Part shown: positions 1 to 8,143 of the stretch, piece after piece
How the letters are laid out: every line of letters begins with the position of its first letter
Position numbering within the stretch: position 1 is the stretch's first letter
NCBI RefSeq assembly: GCF_003852515.1
Contig: NZ_QAJK01000015.1
Span: forward strand, 365-51,011
DNA length: 50,647 nt
Reading direction: 5' to 3'
DNA from: Variovorax sp. KBW07
GTDB lineage: Bacteria > Pseudomonadota > Gammaproteobacteria > Burkholderiales > Burkholderiaceae_C
The notes under the pieces: model-generated
Told to the model about the DNA's origin: nothing
The model's input: only the letters and a program-made list of their open reading frames with translations
The model's database searches: none
Made by a program: the position numbers and the translations under genes

Positions 1-294
1 GCCCTGGTCCTTGTACTTCTCGTTCCAGTCTTTCACGTATGGCAGGTGGTTCAGGCAATTGATGCATGTGTAGGTCCAGAAATCGACCAGCACCACCTTG
101 CCGCGCAACTCGCCCAGTTTCAGCGGTTGCGAGTTGAGCCATGTGTCGATGTTCTGGAACTCGGGAGCGGGCGACGCCTGGGCGGCGGGTATGTCGCCGC
201 CGGACAGCGGCGGCGCGGCAAAGGTCAGCGTGAGGGCCGCGGCGGAGGCTGCGGCGACCACGGCGAGGAAGGCGGCGGGGGAGCGGAAGCGCAT
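1..294 (-). CDS. Thioredoxin-like exported protein, 5' part only
   Basis: The gene runs off the left edge; 98 N-terminal codons are visible. An N-terminal export signal of about 40 residues (MRFRSPAAFLAVVAAASAAA, ending near PAAQA) is followed by a redoxin-like fold: the stretch GELRGKVVLVDFWTYTCINC carries the CxxC active site as CINC. The TYTCINC form is typical of the TlpA/DipZ-like group of envelope thiol-disulfide proteins, so it probably acts in periplasmic disulfide reduction or cytochrome maturation. The partner and the C-terminal domains cannot be seen. The ATG at 292-294 is chosen because the signal peptide starts there. It is divergent from the secretion operon that begins at 767. 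Confidence 0.8.
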   Translation of the reverse strand, partial: MRFRSPAAFLAVVAAASAAALTLTFAAPPLSGGDIPAAQASPAPEFQNIDTWLNSQPLKLGELRGKVVLVDFWTYTCINCLNHLPYVKDWNEKYKDQG

Positions 295-555
295 GGGATT
301 CCTTTGTGAGCAAGAAAGAGAAGAGGGCGTGAGCGGCGGATGAATCGGTGAACGGAGCCGATTCTTCGTCGCCGTCGACCCCGTCGGCGCGGAAGGCGTA
401 TGCCTCTGTATCTGTCGCGGGCGATCAACACACTACGTTTCACGACCGCGCGGCAAAGCAACCGCTCGTCCGCGTGCAAATGGCGCGCGCTCGCGCATGA
501 GTGGACCGCGTTCACATCGAACGCAAGAAGCCGCCAATTTCATCGCCGTGTCACA

Positions 556-586
556 AAGAAGAGCCTCTTACATCGAGGCCCTTCTT
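556..586. repeat. Inverted repeat / hairpin
   Basis: AAGAAGAGCCTC and GAGGCCCTTCTT flank a 7-base loop (TTACATC), giving a 12-bp stem with a single A.C mismatch. It sits in the middle of the divergent region, without a T-run on either side. It could be an operator or a structured leader; its role is unknown. Confidence 0.5.
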
Positions 587-637
587 CTTACGCGCACGAA
601 AACCCGTCGCGGCGGACCGAGTGCCAATTTCTTGATG

Positions 638-661
638 AAGTTTTCGTGACAAACGACAGTC
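638..661 (+). promoter_or_regulatory. Candidate promoter element of the secretion operon
   Basis: AAGTTTT, 13 bases, then AGTC, ending about 105 bases before the transporter ATG at 767. The same words with the same spacing occur at 12681-12704, about 95 bases before the STN-protein gene. This shared layout suggests a common activator or sigma factor for the two halves of the system. Two sites are a small sample, so chance is possible. Confidence 0.3.
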
Positions 662-766
662 GCCGCGCACGCCGCGCGTCTAGATATCCGTACGCAACAG
701 CGACATGAAGGCTCTCCCTCATGAGCCGTTGCCAAGCGAGCTTCATCTTTGAGAACCGAGCTGTAA

Positions 767-2458
767 ATGCATGACATGAAGAAGAACGCCCCACCGACAT
801 GCTGGAGAGCGGTGTGGCTGGCAGTGATGGCGATGGGCGCCCAAGGGGCGGCCTTCGCCCAGGCGTCCGAGCCCGCCACACCATCCGCAAACCCACCCGC
901 CGCGGCGGCCAATAGTCCATCGACTCCCACGCCGGCCGCCGCGCCGGTGGCCACGCCCGAATCGACCCGCAAGGTCGACATTGCCGAATACATCGTGCGC
1001 GGCAACACCGTGCTCGACGCCCGCGCGATCGAGAAGGCGGTCACGCCTTTCCTCGGCCCGGACCGCACGCTGAAAGACGTGGAGGGCGCGCGCGACGCGC
1101 TGCTCGCGGCCTACCAGGCAGCCGGCTACCAGTCGGTGTATGTCGACCTGCCCGAACAGCAGGTCACGCAGGGCATCGTGTTCCTGCAGGTCAACGAAAC
1201 ACGCGTGGGCCGCGTGCGCGTGGTGGGTGCCGAATACAACTCGCCGGTCGACGTGCGCGACCAGGTGCCCGCGCTGAAAGAAGGCGGCGTGCCCGACTTC
1301 AACAAGGCGCAGGCCGAGCTGACCGCGCTCAACCGCAGCCCCAAGCGCCAGGTGATGCCGCTGGTGCGCCAGGGCGCGATGCCCGGCACCATGGACGTGG
1401 ACCTGAAGGTCGACGACAGCAGCCCGTGGCGCGCCAGCGCCGGCCTGAACAACGACTACAGCGCCGACACGCGCAAGCTGCGCAGCACGCTCTCGCTGGG
1501 GCACGACAACCTCTGGCAACTGGGCCACAGCGCATCGATCAGCTTCTTCGGCGCGCCGCAGGACCTGAGCCAGACCAAGGTGTTCTCGGCCTCCTACACG
1601 GCGCCGCTGCAGGGCACCAACTGGAGCCTGGAAGCCAGCGCCTACAAGTCGGACAGCAACGTGGCCACGGTCGGCGGCACCAGCGTGCTGGGCAAGGGCC
1701 ACTCCTTCGGCCTGAAGGCGACCTACACCGTGCCCAATGCGGGCAACTGGTGGCACGCGTTCAGCGTGGGCGTCGATTTCAAGAACAACAAGGAAGCGCT
1801 GCGCCTGAAGGACACCGGCGACACGGTGCCGCTGAAGTACGCGCCCATCACGCTGTCGTACTCGGGCTTCCGCCAGTCGGACAAGAGCCAGTACGGCGTG
1901 GGCATCTCGCTGGTGGTGGGCACCAGCAGCTCCTTCGGCTACACCAGCGACTGGGCCGCGTTCGACTACAAGCGCTACAAGTCTTCGCCCAGCTTCATGG
2001 TGCTGAAGACCGACCTGAACGGCACGCACACCTTCGACGGCGGCCAGCAGCTGGCCTTCCGCTTCAACGGGCAAATGACCGATGCGCCGCTGGTGTCCAG
2101 CGAGCAGATTGCCGGCGGCGGCATGAACTCGGTGCGCGGCTACCTGTCGGCGGAAGCCACCGGCGACTACGGCGTGGTCGGCTCGGTCGAAGTGCGCAGC
2201 CAGCCGCTGACCTTCCTGGGGCCGCTGGTCGAGAACTGGCGCGTGTATGCCTTCGCCGATGCGGCGCGGCTGCGCCTGAAGAGCCCGCTGCCCGAACAGA
2301 ACGACCGCTTCTCGCTGTACTCGGTCGGCCTGGGCACCACTTTCAAGATCGGCCAGTACCTCTCGGGCCGTGTCGATTTCGGCTACCCGCTCACGGACGG
2401 TGCGCGCACCAAGAAGCACGACCCGCGCGTGAACTTCAGTCTCACCGCGAACTACTGA
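767..2458 (+). CDS. Two-partner secretion outer-membrane transporter (FhaC/ShlB family, TpsB)
   Basis: A 563-residue Omp85-superfamily pore that would export the giant exoprotein at 15335-29029. A signal peptide is visible (ending near GAAFA), then a Pro/Ala linker of about 40 residues, POTRA-type sequence (KVDIAEYIVRGNTVLDARAI onward, roughly residues 65-220), and a C-terminal beta-barrel. The diagnostic VRGY motif of the L6 loop is at residues 456-459, and the chain ends in an aromatic (FSLTANY) as barrel proteins do. Length fits the family. Start could be ATG 767 or ATG 776 (MKKN); the second gives a more usual signal peptide. First gene of a nine-gene operon. The exoprotein partner is over 12 kb away, not adjacent as is usual. 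Confidence 0.9.
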   Translation: MHDMKKNAPPTCWRAVWLAVMAMGAQGAAFAQASEPATPSANPPAAAANSPSTPTPAAAPVATPESTRKVDIAEYIVRGNTVLDARAIEKAVTPFLGPDRTLKDVEGARDALLAAYQAAGYQSVYVDLPEQQVTQGIVFLQVNETRVGRVRVVGAEYNSPVDVRDQVPALKEGGVPDFNKAQAELTALNRSPKRQVMPLVRQGAMPGTMDVDLKVDDSSPWRASAGLNNDYSADTRKLRSTLSLGHDNLWQLGHSASISFFGAPQDLSQTKVFSASYTAPLQGTNWSLEASAYKSDSNVATVGGTSVLGKGHSFGLKATYTVPNAGNWWHAFSVGVDFKNNKEALRLKDTGDTVPLKYAPITLSYSGFRQSDKSQYGVGISLVVGTSSSFGYTSDWAAFDYKRYKSSPSFMVLKTDLNGTHTFDGGQQLAFRFNGQMTDAPLVSSEQIAGGGMNSVRGYLSAEATGDYGVVGSVEVRSQPLTFLGPLVENWRVYAFADAARLRLKSPLPEQNDRFSLYSVGLGTTFKIGQYLSGRVDFGYPLTDGARTKKHDPRVNFSLTANY

Positions 2459-2526
2459 TCCGCGCGGACGCCACTTTTTCTTCTTTCAATTTTTTTCTCT
2501 CTACGAGTTTTCCGGAGAACCCTGTC

Positions 2527-4329
2527 ATGCGACGAATTCTTTTTATCGTGCTCACGCTGCTGAGCACGCTCTTGCCCGGCATGGCCCACGCCTGGTGGCA
2601 AGCCGAGTGGTCCTACCGCAAGCCCGTCACCATCGACGGCGGCCCGCAAGCCGGTGCCATCGGCAGCGATGCCGGCCGCGTGCCGGTGCTGGTGCGCCTG
2701 CACACCGGCAACTTCAAGTTCGAAGGCGTGAGCGAGACCGGCGCCGACCTGCGCTTCGTCGCGGCCGATGACAAGACGGTGCTGAACCACCAGATCGAAC
2801 AGTTCGATCCGCTGCTGGGCATCGCGCTGGTGTGGGTCGACGTGCCCAACGTGTCGGCCGGCACGCCGCAAAAGCTGTGGATGTACTACGGCAACCCGAA
2901 GGCCCCGGCCTCGGGCAACGGCCAGCGCAGCTTCGACCCCGACTACACGCTGGTCTACCACTTCGCCGAAGGCGGCGTGCCGCCGCGCGACACCACGGCC
3001 TACGCCAACAACGGCCAGACCTCGGCCGTGCCGGTCGAAGGCACCGTCATCGGCAAGGGCGCCCAGCTCGGCAACGGCCCGCTGATGCTGCCCGCCACGC
3101 CTTCGCTGGCCGTGCAGGCCGGCGGCGCGCTGACGTTCTCCGCCTGGGTCAAGCCCGACCAGCTCGGTGCGCGCCAGGCCATCTATGCCCGCCGCGACGG
3201 CGCCGGCGAACTGGTGGTCGGCATCGACCAGGGCGTGCCTTTCGTGCAGGTCAATGGCCAGCGCAGCACGCCCGGCCAGCCGATCCAGGCCGGCCAGTGG
3301 TCGCACCTTGCCGTGAAGGCCGAGGGCGACAGCGTGGCGCTGTACGTGGGTGGCCGTCCCACCGTGTCGCTGGCGGCCAAGCTGCCCGCGCTGAACACCG
3401 CGGCCGCCATCGGCGCCGACGCACCGGGCAGCCTGCCCGCAGCTCAAGGTGCTCAGCCCGCCGCCGCCTTCGCCGCATTCACCGGCGCCATCGACGAAGT
3501 GCGCCTGTCGAAGGTGGCTCGCGCCGACGCGCTGCTGCTGGCCGATGCCGTGTCGCAAGGTGCTGAATCGCGCCTCACCGTGTTCGGTGCCGACGAGCAG
3601 CAGGCCGGCAAGAGCCACTTCGGCTTCATCCTGGCCGCGATGCCGCTGGACGCATGGATCGTGGTCGGCCTGCTGGGCCTGATGATGGCCGTCTCGTGGG
3701 CCATCATGATCGCCAAGGGCCGCCACTATGGCGCCACCTCGCGCGCCAACAGCACCTTCATCGAGCACTTCCGCGAAGCCGCCGGCGCGCCGCTCGACCG
3801 CCTGGCCGTGAACAACACCGTGCCGCAAGACGTGCGTACCGATTCGTCGCTGTGGCGCCTGTATGAAGTGGCCGTGGACGAAATGCGTCGCCGCCATGAC
3901 CGCGGCTACGACCTGAGCGCGGTGTCCAGCGCCACCATCGGCGCCATCCGTGCCGCGATGGACGGCGTGATGGTGCGCGAGATCGAGCGCATGTCCAAGC
4001 GCATGAACTGGCTCTCGACCACCATCGAAGGCGCGCCTTACGTGGGCCTGTTCGGCACCGTGATCGGCATCATGCTGGTGTTCGTCGTGGCGGCCATGGC
4101 CGGCGCGGTGGACATCAACTCGGTGGCGCCGGGCATGGCGGCCGCGCTGCTGTGTACCGCCGCAGGCCTGGGCGTCGCGATTCCCGCGCTGTTCGGCTAC
4201 AACTGGCTCGCCTCGCGCTCCGACGCCATCACCGCCGACATGGCCGTGTTCGTCGACGAGTTCGTCACGCGCCTGGCCGAAGAGCAGGGCGAAGGCCGCT
4301 CGGTTCCCGTGGCATCGGCACGGGCCTGA
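2527..4329 (+). CDS. ExbB/TolQ-type proton channel subunit with periplasmic DUF2341 and LamG-like domains
   Basis: 600 residues. The frame is open far upstream, but the real start is ATG 2527: it follows CGGAGAA and opens a signal peptide (MRRILFIVLTLLSTLLPGMA). After it come a DUF2341 domain (about 23-145, WSYRKPVTIDGG to YYGNPKA), a concanavalin/LamG-like domain (about 165-345, with PDYTLVYHF and LTFSAWVKPD), a first membrane segment (365-400) and a MotA/TolQ/ExbB core (about 430-590) with GLFGTVIGIM and CTAAGLGVAIPA, the conserved pore segments. ExbB subunits normally lack a large exported N-terminal part, so this is a fusion of a possible glycan- or peptide-binding module to the PMF motor. 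It precedes exbD and tonB, with which it should form the energising complex. Confidence 0.9.
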   Translation: MRRILFIVLTLLSTLLPGMAHAWWQAEWSYRKPVTIDGGPQAGAIGSDAGRVPVLVRLHTGNFKFEGVSETGADLRFVAADDKTVLNHQIEQFDPLLGIALVWVDVPNVSAGTPQKLWMYYGNPKAPASGNGQRSFDPDYTLVYHFAEGGVPPRDTTAYANNGQTSAVPVEGTVIGKGAQLGNGPLMLPATPSLAVQAGGALTFSAWVKPDQLGARQAIYARRDGAGELVVGIDQGVPFVQVNGQRSTPGQPIQAGQWSHLAVKAEGDSVALYVGGRPTVSLAAKLPALNTAAAIGADAPGSLPAAQGAQPAAAFAAFTGAIDEVRLSKVARADALLLADAVSQGAESRLTVFGADEQQAGKSHFGFILAAMPLDAWIVVGLLGLMMAVSWAIMIAKGRHYGATSRANSTFIEHFREAAGAPLDRLAVNNTVPQDVRTDSSLWRLYEVAVDEMRRRHDRGYDLSAVSSATIGAIRAAMDGVMVREIERMSKRMNWLSTTIEGAPYVGLFGTVIGIMLVFVVAAMAGAVDINSVAPGMAAALLCTAAGLGVAIPALFGYNWLASRSDAITADMAVFVDEFVTRLAEEQGEGRSVPVASARA

Positions 4330-4342
4330 GGAGCGCACGACC

Positions 4343-4753
4343 ATGGCAACCCCAGCCAAGTTCGCGCCGCGCAGGCGCACGGGCGGCATCAACATCACGC
4401 CCTTCGTCGACGTGCTGCTGGTGGTGCTTGTGATCTTCATCCTGACCAGCAATGCCAGCATTCCCGGCATCAAGGTCGACCTGCCGAAGGCCAGCGCCTC
4501 GGTGGCGCTGGAGAAGCCCAAGACCAAGGCCATCACGATCGACAACGCGGGCAACGTGTTCCTCGATGCCTACCCGGTCACGCTGCCGGAGCTCGAAGAG
4601 CGCCTGCGCACCGAGAAGGCCCTGTCGCCCGACTTCCCCGTGATCGTGCGCGGCGACTCCAGCGTGCAATACGCCAAGGTGGTCGACGTGCTCGACCTGC
4701 TGCGCCGCATCGAGCTGAACCAGATCGGCCTCGTGACCGGCAAGCAGAAGTGA
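4343..4753 (+). CDS. exbD: ExbD/TolR-family biopolymer transport protein
   Basis: 136 residues: a short cytoplasmic tail, one membrane segment (about 20-37, TPFVDVLLVVLVIFILTS) and a periplasmic domain. Asp23 in the membrane segment matches the proton-carrying Asp of ExbD/TolR. The gene follows the ExbB-like gene by 13 bases, with TGAGGAG as ribosome binding site. It should form the stator with that ExbB and drive the TonB encoded next. Confidence 0.93.
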   Translation: MATPAKFAPRRRTGGINITPFVDVLLVVLVIFILTSNASIPGIKVDLPKASASVALEKPKTKAITIDNAGNVFLDAYPVTLPELEERLRTEKALSPDFPVIVRGDSSVQYAKVVDVLDLLRRIELNQIGLVTGKQK

Positions 4754-4763
4754 GGAACGCAGA

Positions 4764-5483
4764 GTGAAACCTCGCGATCCGACGTCTCCTCCCGCGCGCC
4801 GAGCCGGCGGGCTGTGGCGCCGCTGGGGTGGTGCGGTCATCGGCGCGGTGATCGTCGCCGCGCTGGTGGCCCTGGTGTGGCACCTGCTGTCCGACACCGC
4901 GAGCAAGAAGCGCGTGGTGGCCGATGCGCCGATGCTGATGCTGCCACCCCCTCCGCCGCCACCGCCCGAGCCCGAGAAGCTGCCCGAGCCCGAGCCGGAA
5001 AAGGTCAAGCCCGAAGTGGTCGAGAAAGAGCCCAAGCCGGTCGAGCCGCTGGAGCCGCCCAAGGACGACTCGCCGCCCAGCCCGTCGAAAGACCTGGGCG
5101 ACCCGGTGACCATGGACAGCGCCGGCCAGGCCGGCAACGACGCCTTCGGCATCCAGGCCGGCAGCGGCGGCGGCATGAGCGGCACCGGTGCCGGCGGCGG
5201 CCTGGGCAGCGGCTCGTATGCGCGCTATGTGTCGAGCATGCTGCAGCAGGCGCTCTCGCGCGACCCGCGCACCCGCCAGCTGGTGTTCGACGACATCCAG
5301 ATCGACCTGTGGCTCGGTGCCGACGGCAAGACCGCGCGGGCCCAGCTGGTGCGCAGCACCGGCACGCCCGAGTCCGACGAAGCCGTGCTCGCCATGGTGC
5401 GCGGCCTCGACCGCATCGACGAAAAGCCACCGGCCTCGCTGCGCTTTCCGATGCGCGTGTCCATGAAGGGGCGCCGGCCATGA
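4764..5483 (+). CDS. TonB-family energy transducer
   Basis: 239 residues from a GTG start preceded by TGAGGAAC. One N-terminal membrane anchor (about 21-43), then a Pro/Glu/Lys-rich spacer (starting PPPPPPPPEPEKLPEPEPEK) that can span the periplasm, a Gly-rich hinge, and a TonB_C domain in the last 90 residues (YARYVSSMLQQALSRDPRTR to FPMRVSMKG). It would carry PMF from the ExbB/ExbD pair to an outer-membrane partner. No TonB-dependent receptor is in this operon; the only outer-membrane genes here are the TPS transporter and the putative porin, so the partner is unclear. Its stop overlaps the ATG of a tiny frame (ATGA). Confidence 0.9.
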   Translation: MKPRDPTSPPARRAGGLWRRWGGAVIGAVIVAALVALVWHLLSDTASKKRVVADAPMLMLPPPPPPPPEPEKLPEPEPEKVKPEVVEKEPKPVEPLEPPKDDSPPSPSKDLGDPVTMDSAGQAGNDAFGIQAGSGGGMSGTGAGGGLGSGSYARYVSSMLQQALSRDPRTRQLVFDDIQIDLWLGADGKTARAQLVRSTGTPESDEAVLAMVRGLDRIDEKPPASLRFPMRVSMKGRRP

Positions 5484-5566
5484 AACCAGTGACCCCAGTG
5501 ACCCGAGTGACCACCACCGCGGCCACCACCGCCGACGCCCCCAGCCTGTCCCATTCAATCCTGTGA
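5480..5566 (+). CDS. Possible 28-residue overlapping peptide
   Basis: The frame starts in the tonB stop (ATGA at 5480-5483) and ends in the GTG of the porin gene (GTGA at 5563-5566). The peptide begins MKPVTPVTRVTTTAATTADA and is low in complexity, made of CCAGTGACC-like repeats. The chain of 4-base overlaps would let ribosomes pass from tonB to the porin gene. It may be a translated linker rather than a functional protein. There is no sequence family to support it. Confidence 0.3.
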   Translation: MKPVTPVTRVTTTAATTADAPSLSHSIL

Positions 5567-7362
5567 ACGAAGCGATGAACCATCTCAACAACATCCATAG
5601 CCGGGGCGCCTTGCCGACCCTGCGCAAATGCGCGCTCGCGGCGGCCGTGGCCTCCGTGTTCGTCTTCGCGGCCGGCAGCGCCACCGCGCAAACCGCCGCG
5701 GCACCCGCCGAATCGGCCATGGTCAAGCTGATCCGCGGCCTGATCCAGAGCGGCACGCTCGCCAAGGACGTGGGCGAAGCGCTGCTGGCCCAGGCCCAGA
5801 CCGAAGCCATGGCCGCGCAGCAGGCGCAGCGCATGTCGGCCGCCACCACCGCCGCATCGGCCAGCGTGGCCGGCGGCGTGCGGCTCGAAGCCGGCGACGT
5901 GCGCGTGCCTTACATCTCGCAGACCGTGCGCGACCAGATCCGCGACGAGATCAAGAGCCAGGTCATGGCCCAGGCCCAGACCGAAGGCTGGGCCTCGCCC
6001 AACGAAACGCCCGAGTGGAGCAAGCGCATCCGCCTCGAAGGCGACGTGCGCGTGCGCAACGAGTCGCGCAACTACGCGGGCAACAACAGCAACATCGAGA
6101 TCAACTGGTCCGACCTGAACAAGGGCAGCGGCTACGACGTCAACCCGAACACCAACCTGTCGTTGCCGTCGATCCTGAACACTCGCCAGGACCGCAAGAA
6201 CCTGTTCCGCGCGCGCGCACGGCTGGGCGTGTATGCCGACCTGACCGAGAACACCAAGGCCGGCGTTCGCCTGGCTTCGGGCAGCGACGAGAGCCCGGTG
6301 TCGACCACCCAGACGCTGGGTGGCGGCCTGAGCAAGAAGAGCGTGTGGCTCGACCAGATGTGGATTTCGCACAAGCCGGTCGACTGGCTCACCGTGACGG
6401 CGGGCCGCTTCGGCAACCCCTTCATGTCGAGCGACGTGGTGTATTCGAGCGACCTGAACTTCGACGGCATTGCCGCGCAGTTCGAGAAAAAGCTCGCCTC
6501 CAACCGCGACCTCACGCTGTTCGGCACGCTGGGCCTGATTCCGCTGGAATATTCGTCGGACAGCTCGCCCAGCCGCAGCCAGACCAAGATGAAGAGCGAG
6601 AACAAGTGGCTCTTCGGTGCGCAGGCCGGCGCCGAGTGGAAGATCAACGACGAGAACCGCCTGCGCGGCGCATTGGCGTACTACAACTTCAACAACATCA
6701 GCGGCAAGGTCTCGCAGCCCTGCGCGCTGTATGCCGGCGCCGATGGCTGCAGCACCGACTGGTCGCGCCCGGCCTTCATGCAGAAGGGCAACACGCTCAT
6801 GCTGCTGCGCGACATCTCGCTCGACCCGCTCAACCCGGCCGGCACGCCGCAGCCGCAGTACGTGGGCCTGGCCTCGAAGTTCCGCCTGATCGACCTGAAC
6901 CTTCGCTGGGACACGGCCGTTGCGGGCAACAACCTGCGCCTGGATGCCAACTTCGTGAAGAACACCGCGTTCGACGCCAACGACATCTGGAACCGTGCCG
7001 GCACGCGCGGCGCCATCGTCAACAACTTCGGCGCCACCGGCGGCACCTCGAAGGCCGACTACAAGAGCGGCGGCAACGCCTACCAGCTGCAGGCCACCTA
7101 TGGCAAGCCGTCGCCGTCGGCGCGCGGCGACTGGAACGTGCTGGCGGGCTACAAGCGCATCGAACCCGATGCCGTGCCAGATGGCTACAACGACTCGACC
7201 TTCCATGGCGGCGGCACCAATGCGCGCGGCTACTTCCTGGGCGGCTCCTACGCGATCGACAAGAACATGTGGTTCACCGGCCGCTGGATCTCGACCAAGG
7301 AAGTCTATGGACCGCCGCTGTCCATCGACACCCTGCAGATCGAATTCAATGCGCGTTTCTAA
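5563..7362 (+). CDS. Putative porin, outer-membrane beta-barrel
   Basis: 599 residues from GTG 5563 (overlapping GTGA) or 595 from ATG 5575; neither has a strong ribosome binding site. A signal peptide ends near AGSATAQ. An N-terminal helical part (about 45-140, with LAKDVGEALLAQAQTEA) is followed by alternating beta strands rich in aromatic and charged residues (RIRLEGDVRVRNESRNY, FNNISGKVSQPCALY) and a terminal Phe (LQIEFNARF), as in barrels recognised by the BAM complex. It matches the 'putative porin' (Porin_5-like) type. In this operon it may be the outer-membrane partner of TonB, or a companion channel of the secretion system. No TonB box is evident. Confidence 0.75.
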   Translation: MNEAMNHLNNIHSRGALPTLRKCALAAAVASVFVFAAGSATAQTAAAPAESAMVKLIRGLIQSGTLAKDVGEALLAQAQTEAMAAQQAQRMSAATTAASASVAGGVRLEAGDVRVPYISQTVRDQIRDEIKSQVMAQAQTEGWASPNETPEWSKRIRLEGDVRVRNESRNYAGNNSNIEINWSDLNKGSGYDVNPNTNLSLPSILNTRQDRKNLFRARARLGVYADLTENTKAGVRLASGSDESPVSTTQTLGGGLSKKSVWLDQMWISHKPVDWLTVTAGRFGNPFMSSDVVYSSDLNFDGIAAQFEKKLASNRDLTLFGTLGLIPLEYSSDSSPSRSQTKMKSENKWLFGAQAGAEWKINDENRLRGALAYYNFNNISGKVSQPCALYAGADGCSTDWSRPAFMQKGNTLMLLRDISLDPLNPAGTPQPQYVGLASKFRLIDLNLRWDTAVAGNNLRLDANFVKNTAFDANDIWNRAGTRGAIVNNFGATGGTSKADYKSGGNAYQLQATYGKPSPSARGDWNVLAGYKRIEPDAVPDGYNDSTFHGGGTNARGYFLGGSYAIDKNMWFTGRWISTKEVYGPPLSIDTLQIEFNARF

Positions 7363-7372
7363 GGAGCTTGCA

Positions 7373-8143
7373 GTGTCCAGAAAAATCTTCCCGGCGCTGG
7401 TGCTGGCAACGCTTGCCGCCACGGCGGGCGTGGCCCACGCACAGCAACAGCCGCAGGGCCAGAGCATGGAAGAGCGGCTTCGCGCGCAGTTGCGCGTGAC
7501 GACCTCGCAACTCCAGCAGGCGCAGAACGAGCTGGCCGCGCTCAAGGCGGGGCAGCCCGCGGGCGCGCCTGTCGCGAGCGGTGCATCTGGCGCCGCACCG
7601 GCCGCCAAGTCCGACATCGAGGCGCTCAGGAAAGAGCTTGCGCAGAGCCAGTCGCAACTGGCGGCCGAGCGCCACGCCCGCGAGCAGGCGAGTGCCGGCA
7701 GCCAGCAGTTGCGCCAGCAGGCGCAGGCCACCACCGACAAAGCCACTGCGCAGATCGCGCAGTACCGCGGCGCCTACGACGACCTGCTGAAGATGGCGCG
7801 CGCCTCCGAGGCCGAGCGCCAGCGCCTGGCTGGCGAGGCCGCGACGCACCGCACCGCCATCACGCAGTGCGAGGCCAAGAACACGCAGCTCTATGCCGTG
7901 GGGCAAGAGATTCTGCGGGCCTACGAAACCGTGGACCTGGGCAGCGTGCTGGCATCGCGCCAGCCCTTTGCCGCGCAGAGCCGCGTCAAGTTCGAGCAGA
8001 TCGCGCAGCAGTACGGCGACAAGCTGTACGAAGGCAAGTTCGACGCGCGCGCCGTCAACGCGCCCGCACCGGCTGCCGCTGCCTCGCCCGCTGCCGCCAC
8101 CCCGGCGGCGGCCCCCGCAGCCACAGGAGAGACCAAGCAATGA
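7373..8143 (+). CDS. Periplasmic coiled-coil protein of unknown function
   Basis: 256 residues. The start is GTG 7373, 6 bases after AAGGAG, which overlaps the porin stop. A signal peptide (MSRKIFPALVLATLAATAGV, cut near AHAQ) is followed by two heptad-rich stretches (about 35-60 and 82-165), then a compact region with single Cys near 166 (TAITQCEAKNTQLYAVGQEI) and an Ala/Pro-rich tail. I do not recognise a named domain. It could be a periplasmic scaffold or chaperone linking the inner-membrane motor to the outer-membrane proteins. Its last codons overlap the next gene (ATGA), so the two are probably made together. Confidence 0.75.
   Translation: MSRKIFPALVLATLAATAGVAHAQQQPQGQSMEERLRAQLRVTTSQLQQAQNELAALKAGQPAGAPVASGASGAAPAAKSDIEALRKELAQSQSQLAAERHAREQASAGSQQLRQQAQATTDKATAQIAQYRGAYDDLLKMARASEAERQRLAGEAATHRTAITQCEAKNTQLYAVGQEILRAYETVDLGSVLASRQPFAAQSRVKFEQIAQQYGDKLYEGKFDARAVNAPAPAAAASPAAATPAAAPAATGETKQ

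Larger units (their letters stand above)
295..766. other. Divergent intergenic region, no gene seen
   Basis: About 470 bases between two divergent genes. Short open frames here have no family features and look like chance frames. It holds a 12-bp hairpin (556-586) and a promoter-like element (638-661), listed separately. No clear Shine-Dalgarno sequence precedes the ATG at 767. Confidence 0.6.

Noticed and set aside
743-2419. 558-codon frame opposite the transporter gene
   Set aside because: His/Ala/Val-rich antisense shadow; the + strand holds a full FhaC/ShlB-type protein.
1426-2526. Upstream extension of the ExbB-like frame into the transporter gene
   Set aside because: It overlaps the transporter in another frame, lacks domains, and the true start at 2527 has a ribosome site and a signal peptide.
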